Source: Sclerodactyla briareus (taxonomy: Eukaryota > Echinodermata > Holothuroidea > Dendrochirotida > Sclerodactylidae). From it: a stretch of DNA of 64,000 nucleotides. The DNA is taken from contig JAODTK010004999.1 of assembly GCA_026419785.1 (NCBI GenBank), forward strand, positions 496,001 through 560,000, in the 5' to 3' direction. This document shows positions 12,311 through 24,975 of this stretch, piece after piece; the stretch's first letter is position 1; every line of letters starts with the position of its first letter. A program made the translations under genes and the position numbers. Below the pieces are notes generated by a model. That model was given only the letters and a program-made list of their open reading frames with translations. It was not told the origin of the DNA and made no database searches.

Positions 12311-15280
12311 TTGTATGCATATATATATAATATATTTTGTTTGCATATATACACTTCCTAATTTGGTTATGAAAAACACATAATCTGATTAACAATTTCC
12401 GCGGCAACACGGTTGCACTCTTCTGTTGCTGCTGTTAAATGAATTTTGCAGCGTCCCGATACATTAACACTGTAATTAACACAATCGCTATGCTCCTCAT
12501 CTGTTTCACGATTATCCTGCTCAGCAACCTAACTGGTGCATGAGCACAATTCTGAATCTATCGATGAAATTACCCCCACTGAATACTGGTAGGGGATTAC
12601 TGGTTTCCTGTCAAGAAGTTCTACACCGAGAGGTACAGTCCGAATCCACGTAACAAAAAATTCGAAATTTTAATAAATCTAGATCCCAACATCCCAAGAG
12701 CTACATTTTCAACATACATCGACGCGTTGACATATCCTCGCAGACAGTAGTCTATAAAATCGCTTATCGACGCAAACCTGTGATAATGAAGATACTTATA
12801 GGCAGACAGCATAACATTCGGTAACTGGCAATGATTGAGAGGGCTGTTTTTCGTCACCCACCTCACAACAATCTATATCCCATACACTTTCCGAGTGACT
12901 GTTAAGTCCATGGGTAGGATTCCAACATTCCTGGAAGGGAAATTACCACATTCTCAAATGATCTGACCACTATTTGACGTCCCCAACAATTTTGACAATC
13001 GCGTTATTGAACAACGCAGCTGTAATTTTTGAAATGGTCTCAAAACTACCATTGATCAAAACTACCAGATTGCTCATTCAATGATTCTTCAGATTTATAT
13101 CCGAACTTTGTCGATTCTTCCTAAGATGTTATAAACGCGCTCATCTAGTGGCATAACTAACAATCCCCATCGTTCCTAACATTCGCTAAAACGGTTCTTG
13201 GACCTCAGCTAGTATCTGGTAACCAGTTCATCTATCGGCAGGATGACATTGTAGTCCAGTTTGTGCTATTCACTATCATGCGCTTACCATAGCAACTGTT
13301 CTATGATAAACATGTGTGGTCGTCGTCGGATATTCGACTCTTTTCGCAAATACCTCTAAATTGGATGCCTCGGAAATGTTTACACGGGCTGAAGATTCAA
13401 AGACATAGGGTGATCTTTCGGATTAGCTACATTTTTCTATCAAGCTTGTTAAATTTTCAATATTCCCAGAGATGAAGGGGCTGAATGGTTTAGATATCAT
13501 GAGCGATGATATGCGATTGTAATCAGTCCGTCTGCATGCGGGTATAACACAAACACTGCAAAAGGCCATGAGAGCTCATTTTGTACAGTACATTTTTTTC
13601 ACAACAACGGATTATTATTTGGGTGGAATTGGAATATGTATGCTGTATCGTAGCCTGGCCCTTGCTACATGCCAGAGCTAGAAGACATCCGGCGTGCCAA
13701 CGCTGACTTAAGTATGAATTTTGTTTAGCACCCAATCACTGTTATATGTGTTTTATGTGATATTTGTAACTCACATCGGATATCTTTCAACTGTGTCAGT
13801 CGAAGCATGTTAAACATGGAAGCGGGGAGGCCGATTAAATCTGTCTCTGAATACAGGCCTGTGCTCTTTGCCGGGTTAGTGTTTACAACAGTGTCACCCT
13901 ATACATTTTCCACTAAATTATGTGGTAGTTCCGTTTTCACATTGGTTTCTTTATATTCAATAAATATAATATAACAACTGGGATTGGTGGTCTTTTGGAG
14001 GCATAATATTTTGGATCTCTCCAACTATTGTTGCAGTGGCTAATTGTCCTGGAATAAGTGGGGGGGGGGGGGGTATGACGTCGAAATTTCATACGCTTTC
14101 ACCCCCCAATCCTCATAACCCCACCCTCCATAGGGAAGGGTACCCTTTTTTTCACATTAGTACTTTCCTCAGAATTTTCGAACAATTTTCTTCTTGAGTA
14201 GATGAAACTGTGGAGGAGGACTGTCGTATGTAATCAGGGATGTTGTTTCACTGGATCGGGCACTCGTAGACGGCAACATGCACGCCCATGGCTCTGATGA
14301 GAGCGTTAATAGGCAGATGGGCTCCGGGGACGAAAATTATTCAGACATTTTTGGGAACTATACGCGGTAACCTCCATGTCCGGAAAACAACTGTCGAGTG
14401 GGGGGGTCACACCAGAGCAGGCGTATGACTAGACACACAGGCTCCATTGAGGTTGGCAAGACCTATTGGTTTGAGTAAACGTTCACCGGGATACTTAATT
14501 CAAATTGAGTCGAAATGAACAAAGAATAATTATTGTACAGGTTGCTTCCTATTAGACATATTCATCACGTCCCCATCAAGACTAATGATAATCCACATTA
14601 CTCACTCATAGATAAAACATCATGAAAGAGTGGGGGGATTAAGGGTGGGTCAAATTGCTTCCAATTTGAATTGAATTTAATCTTAATAAATTCAAATCAA
14701 AATGACGTTCATTTATCATTATATATTATCATTATACATGCAGTTATATATTATTCATCATAACATGAGAAGAACAGATCGCGAAGAATGATATTAATGG
14801 TTATGATGAAGATTTTGATTTTTTTATTAAAAAAATGACGAAGTAATTGGACCTCATACTCGACCTTTTTGTGGTGCTGGATATGACATAAGACGCACAT
14901 AGTGAACAATTAGTTTGGATTACTGATTGGAGTAGTTGTCGAACTGCTATAACATTATTCCAAATGAAGTTGTTTGTATTTGTTTCATGGCAGGCAGGGT
15001 TTCCCCTCATTTGGTGATGAGCGTTTGTACGTGTTGTTTCCGTCATTAAAACGGGTGATCAGGATTCGTGATATTTCTCCACCACTACCACATTGGTAAT
15101 CCCTGATGAACACATTGTAACCTATGTTACCCCCCCCCCCCCAGTAATCGCACGACGCATTGCTATTGCGTTTTCAATCTGCAATGGATACGGGATGAAA
15201 CAACCATTTTGCTTATGATAAATTTTGCTGATTTGTCAGGCTTTCCTCTCGTAATAATGATGATAACTACCCATTCGCTG
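12311..15280. other. No recognised gene
   Basis: Two weakly coding-like stretches are on the minus strand: 12,621-12,866 (81 codons) and an open frame without start at about 12,363-12,527 (motif EEHSDCVNYSVNVSGRCK). Neither matches a family I know. G runs at about 14,060 and C runs at about 15,129 are low-complexity. Positions 14,650-14,770 are very AT-rich. Confidence 0.35.
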
Positions 15281-15700
15281 ATCTATGATCCCTGTCCGCT
15301 GATCCAAGCAGTCGGAAAAATACTGATGACTGTTGCTGTGATATTTTGTACTATCATTTTTGTATGTTCCTTGACCTAATTGACTGATCTACCGATCAGG
15401 GGCTGAGTTGAACAAATACTATAATACTGTTGCTGTATTAATTATTTTTCCATCATTTTGTATTTTTCCTAACACAAATTCACTGATCTTCTGATCTAAA
15501 CACTCCGAATATACAATACAGCTGGTATGTATTTTTATATTTTTTAATTATTGTTTTCCACTAAATCAAATTGATCTACTCGTTCCCTGGTTTACTGATC
15601 CCGAAACATTCCGGGAAAATATAGTTATAAAGTATTTTTGATTAACTATTTTGTAATTCTCCTTAGCCTGAATTTACTGATCTACTCAACACTACAACAT
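15281..15700. repeat. Degenerate ~100-bp minisatellite, 4-5 copies
   Basis: A CTGATCT core preceded by AATT and followed by an AT-rich arm (ATTTTGTA...TTTTT) recurs at 15,281, 15,381, 15,481, 15,571 and 15,671, a period of 90-106 bp. Copies are diverged, so expansion is old. Confidence 0.7.
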
Positions 15701-15784
15701 GCTTGATCTTCAAATCTTCAGTTGCATGTTCTTTGCTCGCGTAGATTGTTTGCAGCCATCACAGACGATTTCATGTAAATTATC

Positions 15785-15893
15785 CACCAGTGGCGGCGGA
15801 ACCGGGGGGGGGGGGGGCTCGGGGGGCTCAGCCCCCCATTGAAAAATGAGGGGGCAAACGCTTGTTTAGCCCCCCTCTCCCCAAGATTTGCAG
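15785..15893. repeat. GC-rich mobile-repeat-like patch (AGTGGCGGCGGAACC start)
   Basis: Begins CCAGTGGCGGCGGAACC, continues with 14 G, then GGGGGGCTCAGCCCCCC, a near-perfect palindrome, then C runs. This start signature is typical of dispersed G-rich repeats in marine invertebrates (recalled). No coding potential. Confidence 0.5.
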
Positions 15894-16739
15894 AGTTGTT
15901 CCTAACATTCAATTTGTGTATTTAATTGCTATTGCCTGATTGTTTAATTTGATATTGCCACAGTTCTAGGAATACTCCGTGAATAGTGACATCGATCATA
16001 TAAGCACTCCGGAGGCTATATATACATTGATCAGCTTCCGCGTTGATCTTTGACGGTCCCGTAATGGCCGATGTGAATCTCTTGAGCAGAAGGCCTGTAC
16101 TGCGCGCGCTCACCCAAGCTCACCAACACTCTAGCATATTTACACACTAATAGTCCAATATAGTTAACGGAGTTTGCTCATAATTACTAGAGTCGTTCAT
16201 TAACTCACGATTGTGTTCTTACTGTTTCTCGTCTTGATTTTTGTGGGATCTGATGTGCTAGCAGCAAATTTTTTAGAATATTCCTTGAAATGGACATACG
16301 GAATTTTATGTATTTTATTCAATTTGCGCATTTTTTGCTCTGATTTGTTCTTGATGTTCATGCAATTCCACACATGAGAGACCTGTATTTTATTCCTAGA
16401 TATTTGTATCACAGGCCACTCCGCAAATGCCCCCAATAAAAAATACATTCGCCGCGCCCTGAATTGATGTGATTAAACCATACCTGTAAACATAACAGTG
16501 CCTCATTTGAAACAAAAAGAAAAACAAGGGAAAGGCCTGATCACAGAATGTTGCAATCATCACCCACCTTATATATAAATAGTGTATTCCTTACAATGAT
16601 TTTTATTCTACTTCCTTTTTTTCTTTACCCTAACTAAACTTTCCTCCTAGCATATACGCTACTAACTGCTCCCACATACTCACCAACGTTCAGTCCAATT
16701 GTCCTGGTATTACCACAATAATGTGTTTGTGATACTATT
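15894..16739. other. No recognised gene
   Basis: Minus-strand frames at 15,922-16,113 (63 codons) and 16,200-16,448 (82 codons) lack known motifs. A TATATATAGC word on the minus strand near 16,020 could be a TATA box, but no transcription unit is visible. Confidence 0.3.
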
Positions 16740-16870
16740 TGAGCGTCTGCGACTTGCCATGCCATCTGTCCAGGCGGAGAGTATAATGGCGAGTGTCGAA
16801 CGTGTAATTACCGGGGTTGTGGATTCGAGTCACATTGTGCCCGTAAAGCGCTGTACCGTTTTTTTTTTGC
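16740..16870 (+). repeat. tRNA-like / SINE-type fragment
   Basis: GTATAATGGCGAGTGTCGAA, then ACCGGGGTTGTGGATTCGAGTC, then TTGTGCCCGTAAAGCGCTGT. GTGGATTCGAGTC is close to a pol III B box, and the TGCCC...AAAGCGCT tail resembles the 3' part of a SINE-like repeat common in deuterostomes (recalled as TGCCCTTGGGCAAGGCGCT). The A-box side is poorly preserved. Confidence 0.4.
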
Positions 16871-16959
16871 CCCTTCGCTAATTCGATACTGACGCGCACT
16901 AATCCGCGCAACTATACCTATGGTTTAGATCAACCGTTTGTTGGGAGTATGTAATGAAG

Positions 16960-17471
16960 TACACTCCGTGTGCCATAGATTCCTAACTGCCTACATACTA
17001 TTTTATTATACGTCAATGGTACTTTGAAAACCGCCATTATAGAATAAAACTGACTCTTCCACCTAGTTATCCATTCTGCGTATCATATCGAGTGCACTTC
17101 AAAAGACGCTCCCAGCGTTTCCGTGACTATTTGGTCTTTATTGACCGATCAACGCTAAGTGAGCGATAATCGCGTACTCGACATTTGCGTGCCTCTTGGT
17201 TAATAGTTTAACTTGAGTTTATTCATTCCCCGTGTCTGGAAATGTGTTCCATCGAACAGGAGTAAAATCAGTATTTCGAGTCGAGAAAATTGCCGTAAAG
17301 TGGTTGTTTATTCGGGATATTGACACCGCTTTGATCACAGAGATCATACCGGCAGTCGTTTACATTGTTAGGCGTCGGGAATGGGTGGACATTGTTATTG
17401 CATTCGATTCTTGTATATTTATACAGTTAGTATTGCGTCTTGTACCTAGTTGGACAGAACGGTCCGCGTGA
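16960..17471. repeat. Diverged dispersed repeat, partner of 28,555-29,040
   Basis: Shares a colinear set of words with 28,555-29,040: TGAAAACCGCCATTAT, GCGTTTCCGTGACTAT, GGAGTAAAATCA, AATTGCCGTAAAGTGG, GGGATATTGACACCG, TTTTGATCACAAG-like. Over the last 150 bp both copies keep one reading frame in register (17,232-17,471 here: WLFIRDIDTALIT; there WFLIWDIGTVLIT). It may be a decayed gene fragment or an element with a coding part. I do not recognise the protein. Confidence 0.6.
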
Positions 17472-18296
17472 GGAAACCCATGAATAGCTCTAACACAGGC
17501 CATTCAATAGTGCAATAAGGGTACATGTAACACGCTATTAATGGTCAATTTAACATTGAAATAAATCAAATATACAGTTGAACCTCTAATAACCTCTGAC
17601 CTGACATTCCCCAACACCCAACATGTAACAACTTCATGATATCCGATCTATGCTGTATTCTAGAACCAATTGAACCATTCGAACGAAATGGCGGAATTTG
17701 ACTTTATTCACGAACATTTTTTACATATATCTACTATTGGTCAATGATAAAACCGACCGACTGTCATATTCAACCAATCTGTTCTTCTACAGTGCTCGAA
17801 ATAACCAACGCAATTGCGCAACGACGCCCCCTAACCACACTCCAAATAAAACTCATGCAACGACTGTTGAAAACGTTGTTGTCGTGTCCTGGGTTGTATG
17901 CCATCCAAAATAACTTCTTTGTACGAATGTGTTTCCAAAAAACCTCAATCTACTGCTATTTTCAAGTGTGGCCACCTTCTCATCGGTGTTGCGGATGTCA
18001 GCGTCGAAAATAAGAAAATGCACTTACCTACATTGAGTTTTTGAATAAGGCCGCATGGGTCAATTTACTTGGTGTGATATCCCTTCAAGAAAATTGAAAG
18101 TCAGGAAATAAATATTTCTATTTATTTGTTTATATTATATGCTTCGCGGCTTCTGTGGGCACAAAATTCACTCAAATCCATCTTTCTCACCCTACACTCA
18201 TGCTGAACAGTCTCAACTGATGAATTGTCAATGGTCCTTATTTGAATGATCATTAGAATTATTTCCAAATATCCAAGCTAGGCTGTTTTGAATAAG
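17472..18296. other. No recognised gene; one DR1-like motif
   Basis: TAACCTCTGACCTGACA at about 17,590 resembles the head of the repeat found at 28,170 and 40,466, probably a short fragment of it. Overlapping 71- and 89-codon frames at 17,698-18,013 show no known domain. Confidence 0.35.
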
Positions 18297-18960
18297 TTAT
18301 TAGTTTTTACACGGGACAGTGAATAAAATCAACTTTTCATCTAAACAACGACCTGTCTGTTCCATAATTTGGGTTTGGCCCTTTTTCTTCTTCTTTAAAA
18401 ACCAGGTTGCAGATTTTTAACGCAATTATACAGGGAATCAATATCGTCCAAAAAACGCTGATATCGTAATTGTCTATAATGTACATCCTAGCAACACTGG
18501 CATCAGCATAGTCTCTGTACATGGAACTAAAGTTGTCTGGTTGTTAGCTTAGTTGCAAAAATCGGCAAATTTCGTTAATCCTCTGAACTTGTTTCCAGTG
18601 TTTTTCAGCAAAATTGTACTTTCCATTGTTATTAGTTTACACAGGGACAGTGAATAAAATCAACTTTTCATCTAAACACGTACCTGTCTGTTCCATAATT
18701 TGGCCCTTTCTTCTTTAAACCAGTTGCAGATTTAAACCGCAATTAACAGTGAATCAGTTAATCGTCAAAAAACGCTGATATGCGGAATTGTCTATAAGAT
18801 ACATCCCTAGCCAACCCTGGCAACAGTCACAGCATCGCCTCTGTAGCATAGGTTACTAAAGTTTGTCATGGTGGTAGCGTAAGTTGCAAACATCGGCAAA
18901 TTTCGTTGAGCCTCTGTAACTGTTTCCAGTGTTTTTCAGTTCAAATTGTACTTTCATTGA
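18297..18960. repeat. Direct tandem duplication, 2 x 332 bp, indel-rich
   Basis: Copy 1 (18,297-18,628) and copy 2 (18,629-18,960) are colinear end to end, from TTATTAG to TTTCATTG. Most differences are one- or two-base length changes, many in homopolymers: TTTTTAC against TTTAC, CCCTTTTTC against CCCTTTC, TTTAAAAACC against TTTAAACC. Substitutions are fewer than indels, which is unusual for true paralogues and typical of uncorrected long reads. Confidence 0.9.
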
Positions 18961-19214
18961 CAAGCTGTATCACCTTCTCAAATCTGTGAACAAGAGCCCT
19001 CCTAAATTGCCCAATCCGATGTTGTGTCCCAGACACGTTAAAGTGACAAATGCGGTGGTTCGTGGCTCATGACGATAGCCCAAACTATCCATCTAGAACG
19101 TGTATTTTGTTTGTTTGTTTTTTTTTCACGTGCAGTGGTATTCTCCTTGTTTGTGTACAAACGATTAAGTCGGAAGATGCTAAGAAGGCTGAGGATTTAA
19201 ATGCCCTCTTATCT
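18961..19214. other. No recognised gene
   Basis: Short spacer between the tandem duplication and the first hairpin element. A T run lies at about 19,120. Confidence 0.3.
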
Positions 19215-19390
19215 AATTTTATCTCATCGGTCCCGAAGGGCCAGTGAGATATTGTAGTCCACTTTTCCATTTCACCTATATTTACTGTTGCCGGTTGCAT
19301 AGCAACGGTTGCTATGGCAACCATAGTGGGTGTTAGGTACTATCCACTGAAGGGTACCCTATGGTGGGGTGCCCATGGGTGTCGGTTTGT
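19215..19390. mobile_element. Hairpin (MITE-like) element with RFX X-box-like palindrome, copy 1
   Basis: Opens with a foldback, ATCTCATCGGTCCCGAAGGG followed by CCAGTGAGAT. About 75 bp later comes a second foldback, GGTTGCATAGCAAC directly joined to GGTTGCTATGGCAACC, then GGTACTATCCACTGAAGGGT. The same order recurs at 20,588-20,770. GTTGCTATGGCAAC fits the RFX X-box consensus (GTNRCC, 0-3 nt, RGYAAC) closely. No open frame is retained, so this would be a non-autonomous element; no target duplication was identified. Confidence 0.6.
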
Positions 19391-20587
19391 CCAGCAAGAG
19401 GTTGCACTCGCGAAGTGTCCGTTTTGTTGTGTGTGTGTGTGTGTGCTTTTGCGTGTCCGTCAGATTTTTGATGGTTTTTGCCGCAAAGATCTCCACTTTC
19501 AATTGTCGAACATGGGCAATTTGCATACTTCCTAAAACGTCACGAAACACACGTTTAACCAACCAAATTGGACACTTTCTTTTTCTTCAGAAACATGGAA
19601 TTCAGGGGAGTCAAAATGTCCATTTGGGGGGAAAAAGTCATTTTTGCCCATTTCTCACTGTTGTTAAAGATGTTCTGTGAATACTAAATGATACCCGAAT
19701 CATTTGAGATCTCCTAACAAAAGGCAGGAAGTAACAAAGTATGACTGTTTCCTTGCAGGAAAGCAAAAATTGCAAAATACCTTCAATTGGAGAGAAACAC
19801 ACTACTTTCCGCCAAATTGTGAAGTTTTTCTTTGAAAAATTTGGTACTGGAATGACTAGAATGGTTCATAAGTGAATTGTGAATACACTGTAAGACAGAA
19901 AATCCCCAATACAGACTTCACACTTCATCTCTATGAATTTTATTATGATATTGGTACTGGAACTTGGGGGGAAAGTTCTTAGATACCCCTCACTGGACTA
20001 GACAGGCATGGTGAGTAAGGGGGGGGGGGGGGTTGCTGTAGTGGGAGGGATAGAGGGCGAGAATACAAGTGATTCTCCATTGATTAGTTACCACGTCCTT
20101 CAAATCAGAGCAAGACAACCCTGGAGCTGGAGATTCCTAGGCGGGTGTGTGTACATCGGCTATCAGGCCACGCCTGGCACCATGGCAATTTAGCAGTACG
20201 ATTGTACAAGTATATAGTCTACCCATGTGTAACTGGATGTTAAGTTACTGTTTGACTGTAATTACGGTAGGAATTAGGGGTAGGATTATGAGGATCAGGG
20301 TTTAGGTTCAGGTGTTGGTACGATAAGCCTTTGGGATTATACTCTGGAATGTGAACCAACCATTCCACCTGAATAGAATAATTATCATTCAAAAACCCAC
20401 TTTTGGCTCCACTCGAACCATTGATCCACACTAAAAGGCCTGACATAGGTCATTTTGGGACCTAACTGCCCCATTTTCCGAACTTATATCATTTTGAGCA
20501 AGGAAATTGGCAACCAAACTGTGAAATTCAATTGGTACAAGCTCAGAATATTCCTACCATATAATCCATGTCAGCCTCGCATGGTCA
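19391..20587. other. No recognised gene; GT microsatellite and G run
   Basis: (GT)n at 19,430-19,448 and a 13-G run at about 20,020. Frames across 19,314-19,680 are short and their sequence reads through the GT repeat. Nothing else is supported. Confidence 0.4.
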
Positions 20588-20770
20588 CATTTTTATCTCA
20601 TCGGTCCCGAAGGGCCAGATGAGAAATTGGCGTCACGTTGGGCCATTTCACCTATTATTTACTGTTGCCGGTTTGCCATAGCAACGGTTGCTATGGTAAC
20701 CATAGTGTGGTTGTACTATCCACTGAGGGGTACCCGATGATGGGGGTGACCTTGGGTGTCGGGTGGTCCG
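20588..20770. mobile_element. Hairpin (MITE-like) element with RFX X-box-like palindrome, copy 2
   Basis: Same architecture and orientation as 19,215-19,390: ATCTCATCGGTCCCGAAGGG with CCAGATGAGA closing the stem, then TTGCCATAGCAACGG next to GTTGCTATGGTAAC (X-box-like), then TACTATCCACTGAGGGGTAC and GGGTGTCGG. The two copies are roughly 80-85 percent identical by eye. Confidence 0.65.
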
Positions 20771-21792
20771 CATGAGTGCACATCGCAAAAAGTGTTATGA
20801 GGTTCATGTTTTATGTGTTGGTACGGAGATTTGGGTTCTGGAATTGGAATTAAACCCTAACCCCACTCTTAACCCCGCTCCTAATTCCTAACATATTCTA
20901 TACAATCCAGGTAAACATGCGGTACATTATACCATCATGCCATTTTAGCCTAGCCTTGGCCTAATGTACAGCTAACAGTGGGAATTTCTTCTTCAAGCAC
21001 ATTCATAATAGCCAAGGCCCCTAGGCTTGCCTATTACTAGTATAATATATAGCCTAAGGCTAGCCTAAGTTACTTGAACTCCACATTGGAGTGTTCCCCC
21101 TAGCAAAATACTGTAAAAATAGCACTGGTAAAAAAAAATAGCACTGGTAACCTACCCTTCACACCTTTTTTCTGATCCCAGAGCAGTTATTACCAGGTAT
21201 AACTCCACTCTCCGTTTTGAATCTCCAACACCAATTTCCATACCATCTGGAGTCGCTGACCGTTGTCGTACTGATGACTGCCTGAAGATGCGTGAGTTAG
21301 CGAAACTTTTAGACATGCAGTCACAGTATGAAATCTCACATCAATATACAGGTGATTTTTGGGTATAAATCATCAACTGCTGCCAGATTCATGTAAATGT
21401 ATACAAATTGCACAGACGAATGTTGTTCTTCCGAATAAGGGCATAATGGAGCCAGTAAGAGGGCTAACCCCCAATTTGGGCCAAAAAGCGAAAACCTTAT
21501 GTGTCTATTTTTTTGGAAGGGGAACACCTGGCGATGTACATCAGTGTAAAGGTGGTGTGCTTCCTTACTCAGTGTTATTCCTCGAGAGAAAATCGAAATT
21601 GAACGCACACCCCGGAAGTCAATGAAAAGCTCAAGAGACGGGAAATGGAAGCAGGGAAAGCAAGACAGATATAGTGGAACTTGCCTGCCCCCAAAATCCC
21701 GTAAAGTTGGGAATAAATTGAATAAGCTAAATCTATGTACGGGGAAGCGCTGCTTTTATGACGCTCTCATAAAGTTAAGGTCACCTTACTCC

Positions 21793-21853
21793 TTCCACTC
21801 CACCCCACCCCTCCCCCCTCCCCCACCCCTCCCCTCATCCCCTCCCCCACTCT
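21793..21853. repeat. C-rich low-complexity tract
   Basis: CCCCTCCCCCC-type pyrimidine tract broken by single A residues. The complementary strand is G-rich with several runs of three or more G. Confidence 0.85.
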
Positions 21854-23814
21854 TCGTTGGCCCTGAACCCGGGGAAGAATGAGCCTAATGATAATAAACA
21901 TTTGCACAATATTTGGTAGAATGACTGCTAAATATATTCGCTGTTACCCATTCACTATCCCGTAATGGAATCTTCCTCCCAGGCCGATCTGCCAAGTGTC
22001 CTGATACCTAAATACTTAATTTTAAACCTATAGTCCTGGAAGACTTGACCCAAGAAAGCTCACAAAACACCAGAAGCTTGACTGTTCTGCTTGCCACTCT
22101 CACTTATTATTTGGCACCAACTGCATGTTTGACAGCTATCACATGCGATTTCATGCAGCATAATTTTTTCTGAAGATTCTGATCTCCTGAAGACTGATTT
22201 TCATGAATGCCGAGATATTATGGCAAACTCCGGGGGAGTGCCCTCGTTTGTTCTTTATAACGGCTACACGAAACGAGTGCAAACGCCCAATTTAGAGAGA
22301 GGGGCTCCTTCATCATCATCCTGTGAACGTAATTGAGGTTTGCGCCATGCCTTGCCTGCAAATGAAACAAACGTTATGGATTTATTTCCGACTTGTTGTT
22401 GTAACTTGTATGTTCGTATTGGCCTATAATGTTATATTAGCAAATTACAAAACTTTGAGTTATATTTAAGCAGATACCTTGCCTCGTTATATCACGTCCA
22501 ATCAATATACATTGATGCAAAGAAACGTGGCAATAACTGTGAAACTGTTGCTCGTGTTGATGTACCATGCCGTATATACGATCTTCTGCACTCCTACAAC
22601 AAAACTCGGTAATAATATATTACAATCTGTGCACAGTACTGTAAAAGTCTGGGTTGTGCGAGATAGCGCTGGACCCAGTGCCTATAAAAAACGTACTGTG
22701 AGTAATCTTATCCAACGTCGATACGATTAGTTAGATATTCATGAATATCGCGACAGCTGGGGGGGTAATCACTGATGAAGTTAGCATATTGGTGTGTAGC
22801 TTTTTTTGGATCGCCATTGAGAAGACAGAAGTATCGTAGAGTTTACGACTACATTATCGTATTTATTTCATTAGGATTTCCTACTGGATCTACGCCGGAT
22901 AGCCAGTAACTGTTTCAAGTCCGCACGCTTAAAAAAAACTTGTATTAGGTAATACATGAGGGCCATTGCAATTAAGTCACTCTAAACAGATAAAATTGTT
23001 CAAAGGCTTCTAGTTTAGAAAGGTCCCTCATTTATAATAATAATATACTACCTAGTATCACAACGACAAGATTAATGCATTTTCTGGAGTATATACGGGC
23101 CTTTTGTCGATTTTGCGCAAACATTTTATTCTCCTAGAATAGCCTCACGGGAGACTACTTCTTTCTTCATTGTTCCCTGTACAATGTAACTTACAACACA
23201 TCTGACCGACGACGTACTTAATTTTCATACCTCCTCTCCTACGGAACTAATATTCTTCTCGAATTAATCAACCTTTTATAATATCACTAGAGAGTTAGGG
23301 ATGAGGGCTGGGGTCAGTGGACTTGCATTTAATTAAATGTTTATTTACCTCTTACCATTTGTTTACTATCTACACTATATCAATTATTATTTTCAATATC
23401 AACCGCCATTTTGCTTCTATTATATTTCTTGATTAGACCAAAGTTTTATTTCGATGATGTATTAACTCTGTAGCTACACAACCAGATTCCTCTATCTTAA
23501 CCTGTTTCATGTGAACATTGCGATAACTAATCCTTTTGCGAATGATTTTTTTCACTTGCCCTAATTTTCAGTAGTACGGTGGATGTGAATAACTGTTGTT
23601 ATTGTTATTGACTCATACTGAACTTTCGGGAAACCCTCTATTCCGTACCATCAGCCTGGCTCGCTGCCCTTATCAAGTTTATCATTTATGACATGTTCAT
23701 TTCTGCGTATTATGTTGTGTGAGAACAAGCCTTGGGGGTAAATGTTATTTTTTCAGGTCCACCCGATGAAGCTATTTAACAGAGAGACAGAATTGTTTTT
23801 ACTAACTATGTGCC

Positions 23815-23870
23815 ATCCCGGGGCGTTGCCACGGGGTGGGGGGGGGGGGTGTGGGCAGAAGGCGCTGGGT
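23815..23870. repeat. GC-rich mobile-repeat-like patch
   Basis: CCCGGGGCGTTGCCACGGGG followed by 10-12 G and TGTGGGCAG. The GGGGCG-TTGCCA start resembles the other G-rich patches of the window. Only a fragment is present. Confidence 0.4.
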
Positions 23871-24689
23871 TTTGGAGAGCTGAAAAAATAAAATCGTCCG
23901 AATGATGTTTTAATGCACACTTTTTCGTCGGGAGTGGGATGAAATGTCAAAATACGTTATCCACTTATTTTTCCAGTTATTTTCTATTCGTTCTCAGTTT
24001 GAGGCTCAATCGTAGACTCAACTGTTGAAATTTTACCATGAATCCGTTGCTTGTGCACTCACCAAAACTATAGAAACTTGTTTCAATTCCGTGTCGCGAC
24101 CAAATAGCCTAACATCTACACGTTGGACTAGACAGAGGTCCATTCGCGTGACCCGCTACATATGAAATGAAAGACGCAAGCATCCACATAATGATTTAAG
24201 GGCGACAGGAGTGGCAGGGAAGGGGACAACGGCTAGGTGGGTGCGTTCCTTTTATAATATTATGTAAATAGAGGCTATGTCTTTATATGAAAAAGAAAAC
24301 TTGTCTCGCGTTTTTAACTTTTTCTTTATTCCACGACCGTCCTTTAAGTTATAAATTCTGCAAACCCAAGGGTTGCCGCTTGAGGGGATTTGCGCGTATG
24401 ACACCTAAGTCAACCATGCAACCCATTAAAAGGGGATTGAACAGAACGGCAAGGAGAGAGAGCCTAGAAGGGACTATTAGTTGTATCTCGCATAGGCCGA
24501 GCGTCGTTTTTATGTCAGGCGTGAAGTATGAATGCTCCAATTTGTTGCAATTGTACATCAAAAATTGTGTTTAAAGTTACTCCAAATGAGGGATTTGGGG
24601 ATATTAATATGTGTTGTTTTCAAAACACTAATGGAGTAATTTTACCACCATTTTTTATTCCTTTGCCGAAGGCAAACGGAATCTATGCA

Positions 24690-24975
24690 GTCACACACTG
24701 TGCGTACGGAGTGTGGGTGCGTTTGTGTTTGTGTGTGTGTTTGTGACACCCCGTGCAGCACGTATCTAAAGAACGCAAGCATGGATGTGGTTCAAATTAA
24801 TATGTGGGGTTGGACATATAGAGAGGACGACCCTATTGTTTTTGTGCTTTTTCAAAGGTCATTCAAGGTCACAGGGGAAACTCAGAAAAAGGTGCAGCAC
24901 GAGATCTAAGGAACGCAAGCAGATATCAAGTTACAAATTAGGTATGTGGGTGCACATATGTAGGTTAACCGTATT
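24690..24975. repeat. Dispersed dimeric repeat carrying AGGTCA-type half sites (copy 2)
   Basis: GTGTGTGTGTTTGTGACACC leads into two related arms, each opening GTGCAGCACG(T/A)...ATCTAA(A/G)GAACGCAAGC, about 138 bp apart (24,755 and 24,893). The first arm holds CCTATTGTTTTTGTGCTTTT and AAAGGTCATTCAAGGTCACA. The same layout at 12,070-12,310 shows it is a dispersed family. Confidence 0.7.

Larger units (their letters stand above)
20771..24679. other. No recognised gene; low-complexity patches
   Basis: Contains degenerate AACCCTAACCCC-like words at 20,855-20,895, TAGCCTAGGC-like words at 20,945-21,075, a C-rich tract at 21,793-21,853 and a GC-rich patch at 23,815-23,870 (CCGGGGCGTTGCCACGGGGT then a G run, like the family at 26,930 and 34,470). 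Frames of up to 95 codons (24,287-24,574) have no recognisable domain. Confidence 0.4.

Noticed and set aside
20855-20895. Telomere-like AACCCTAACCCC words
   Set aside because: Too few and too irregular for a telomeric array; common low-complexity sequence.
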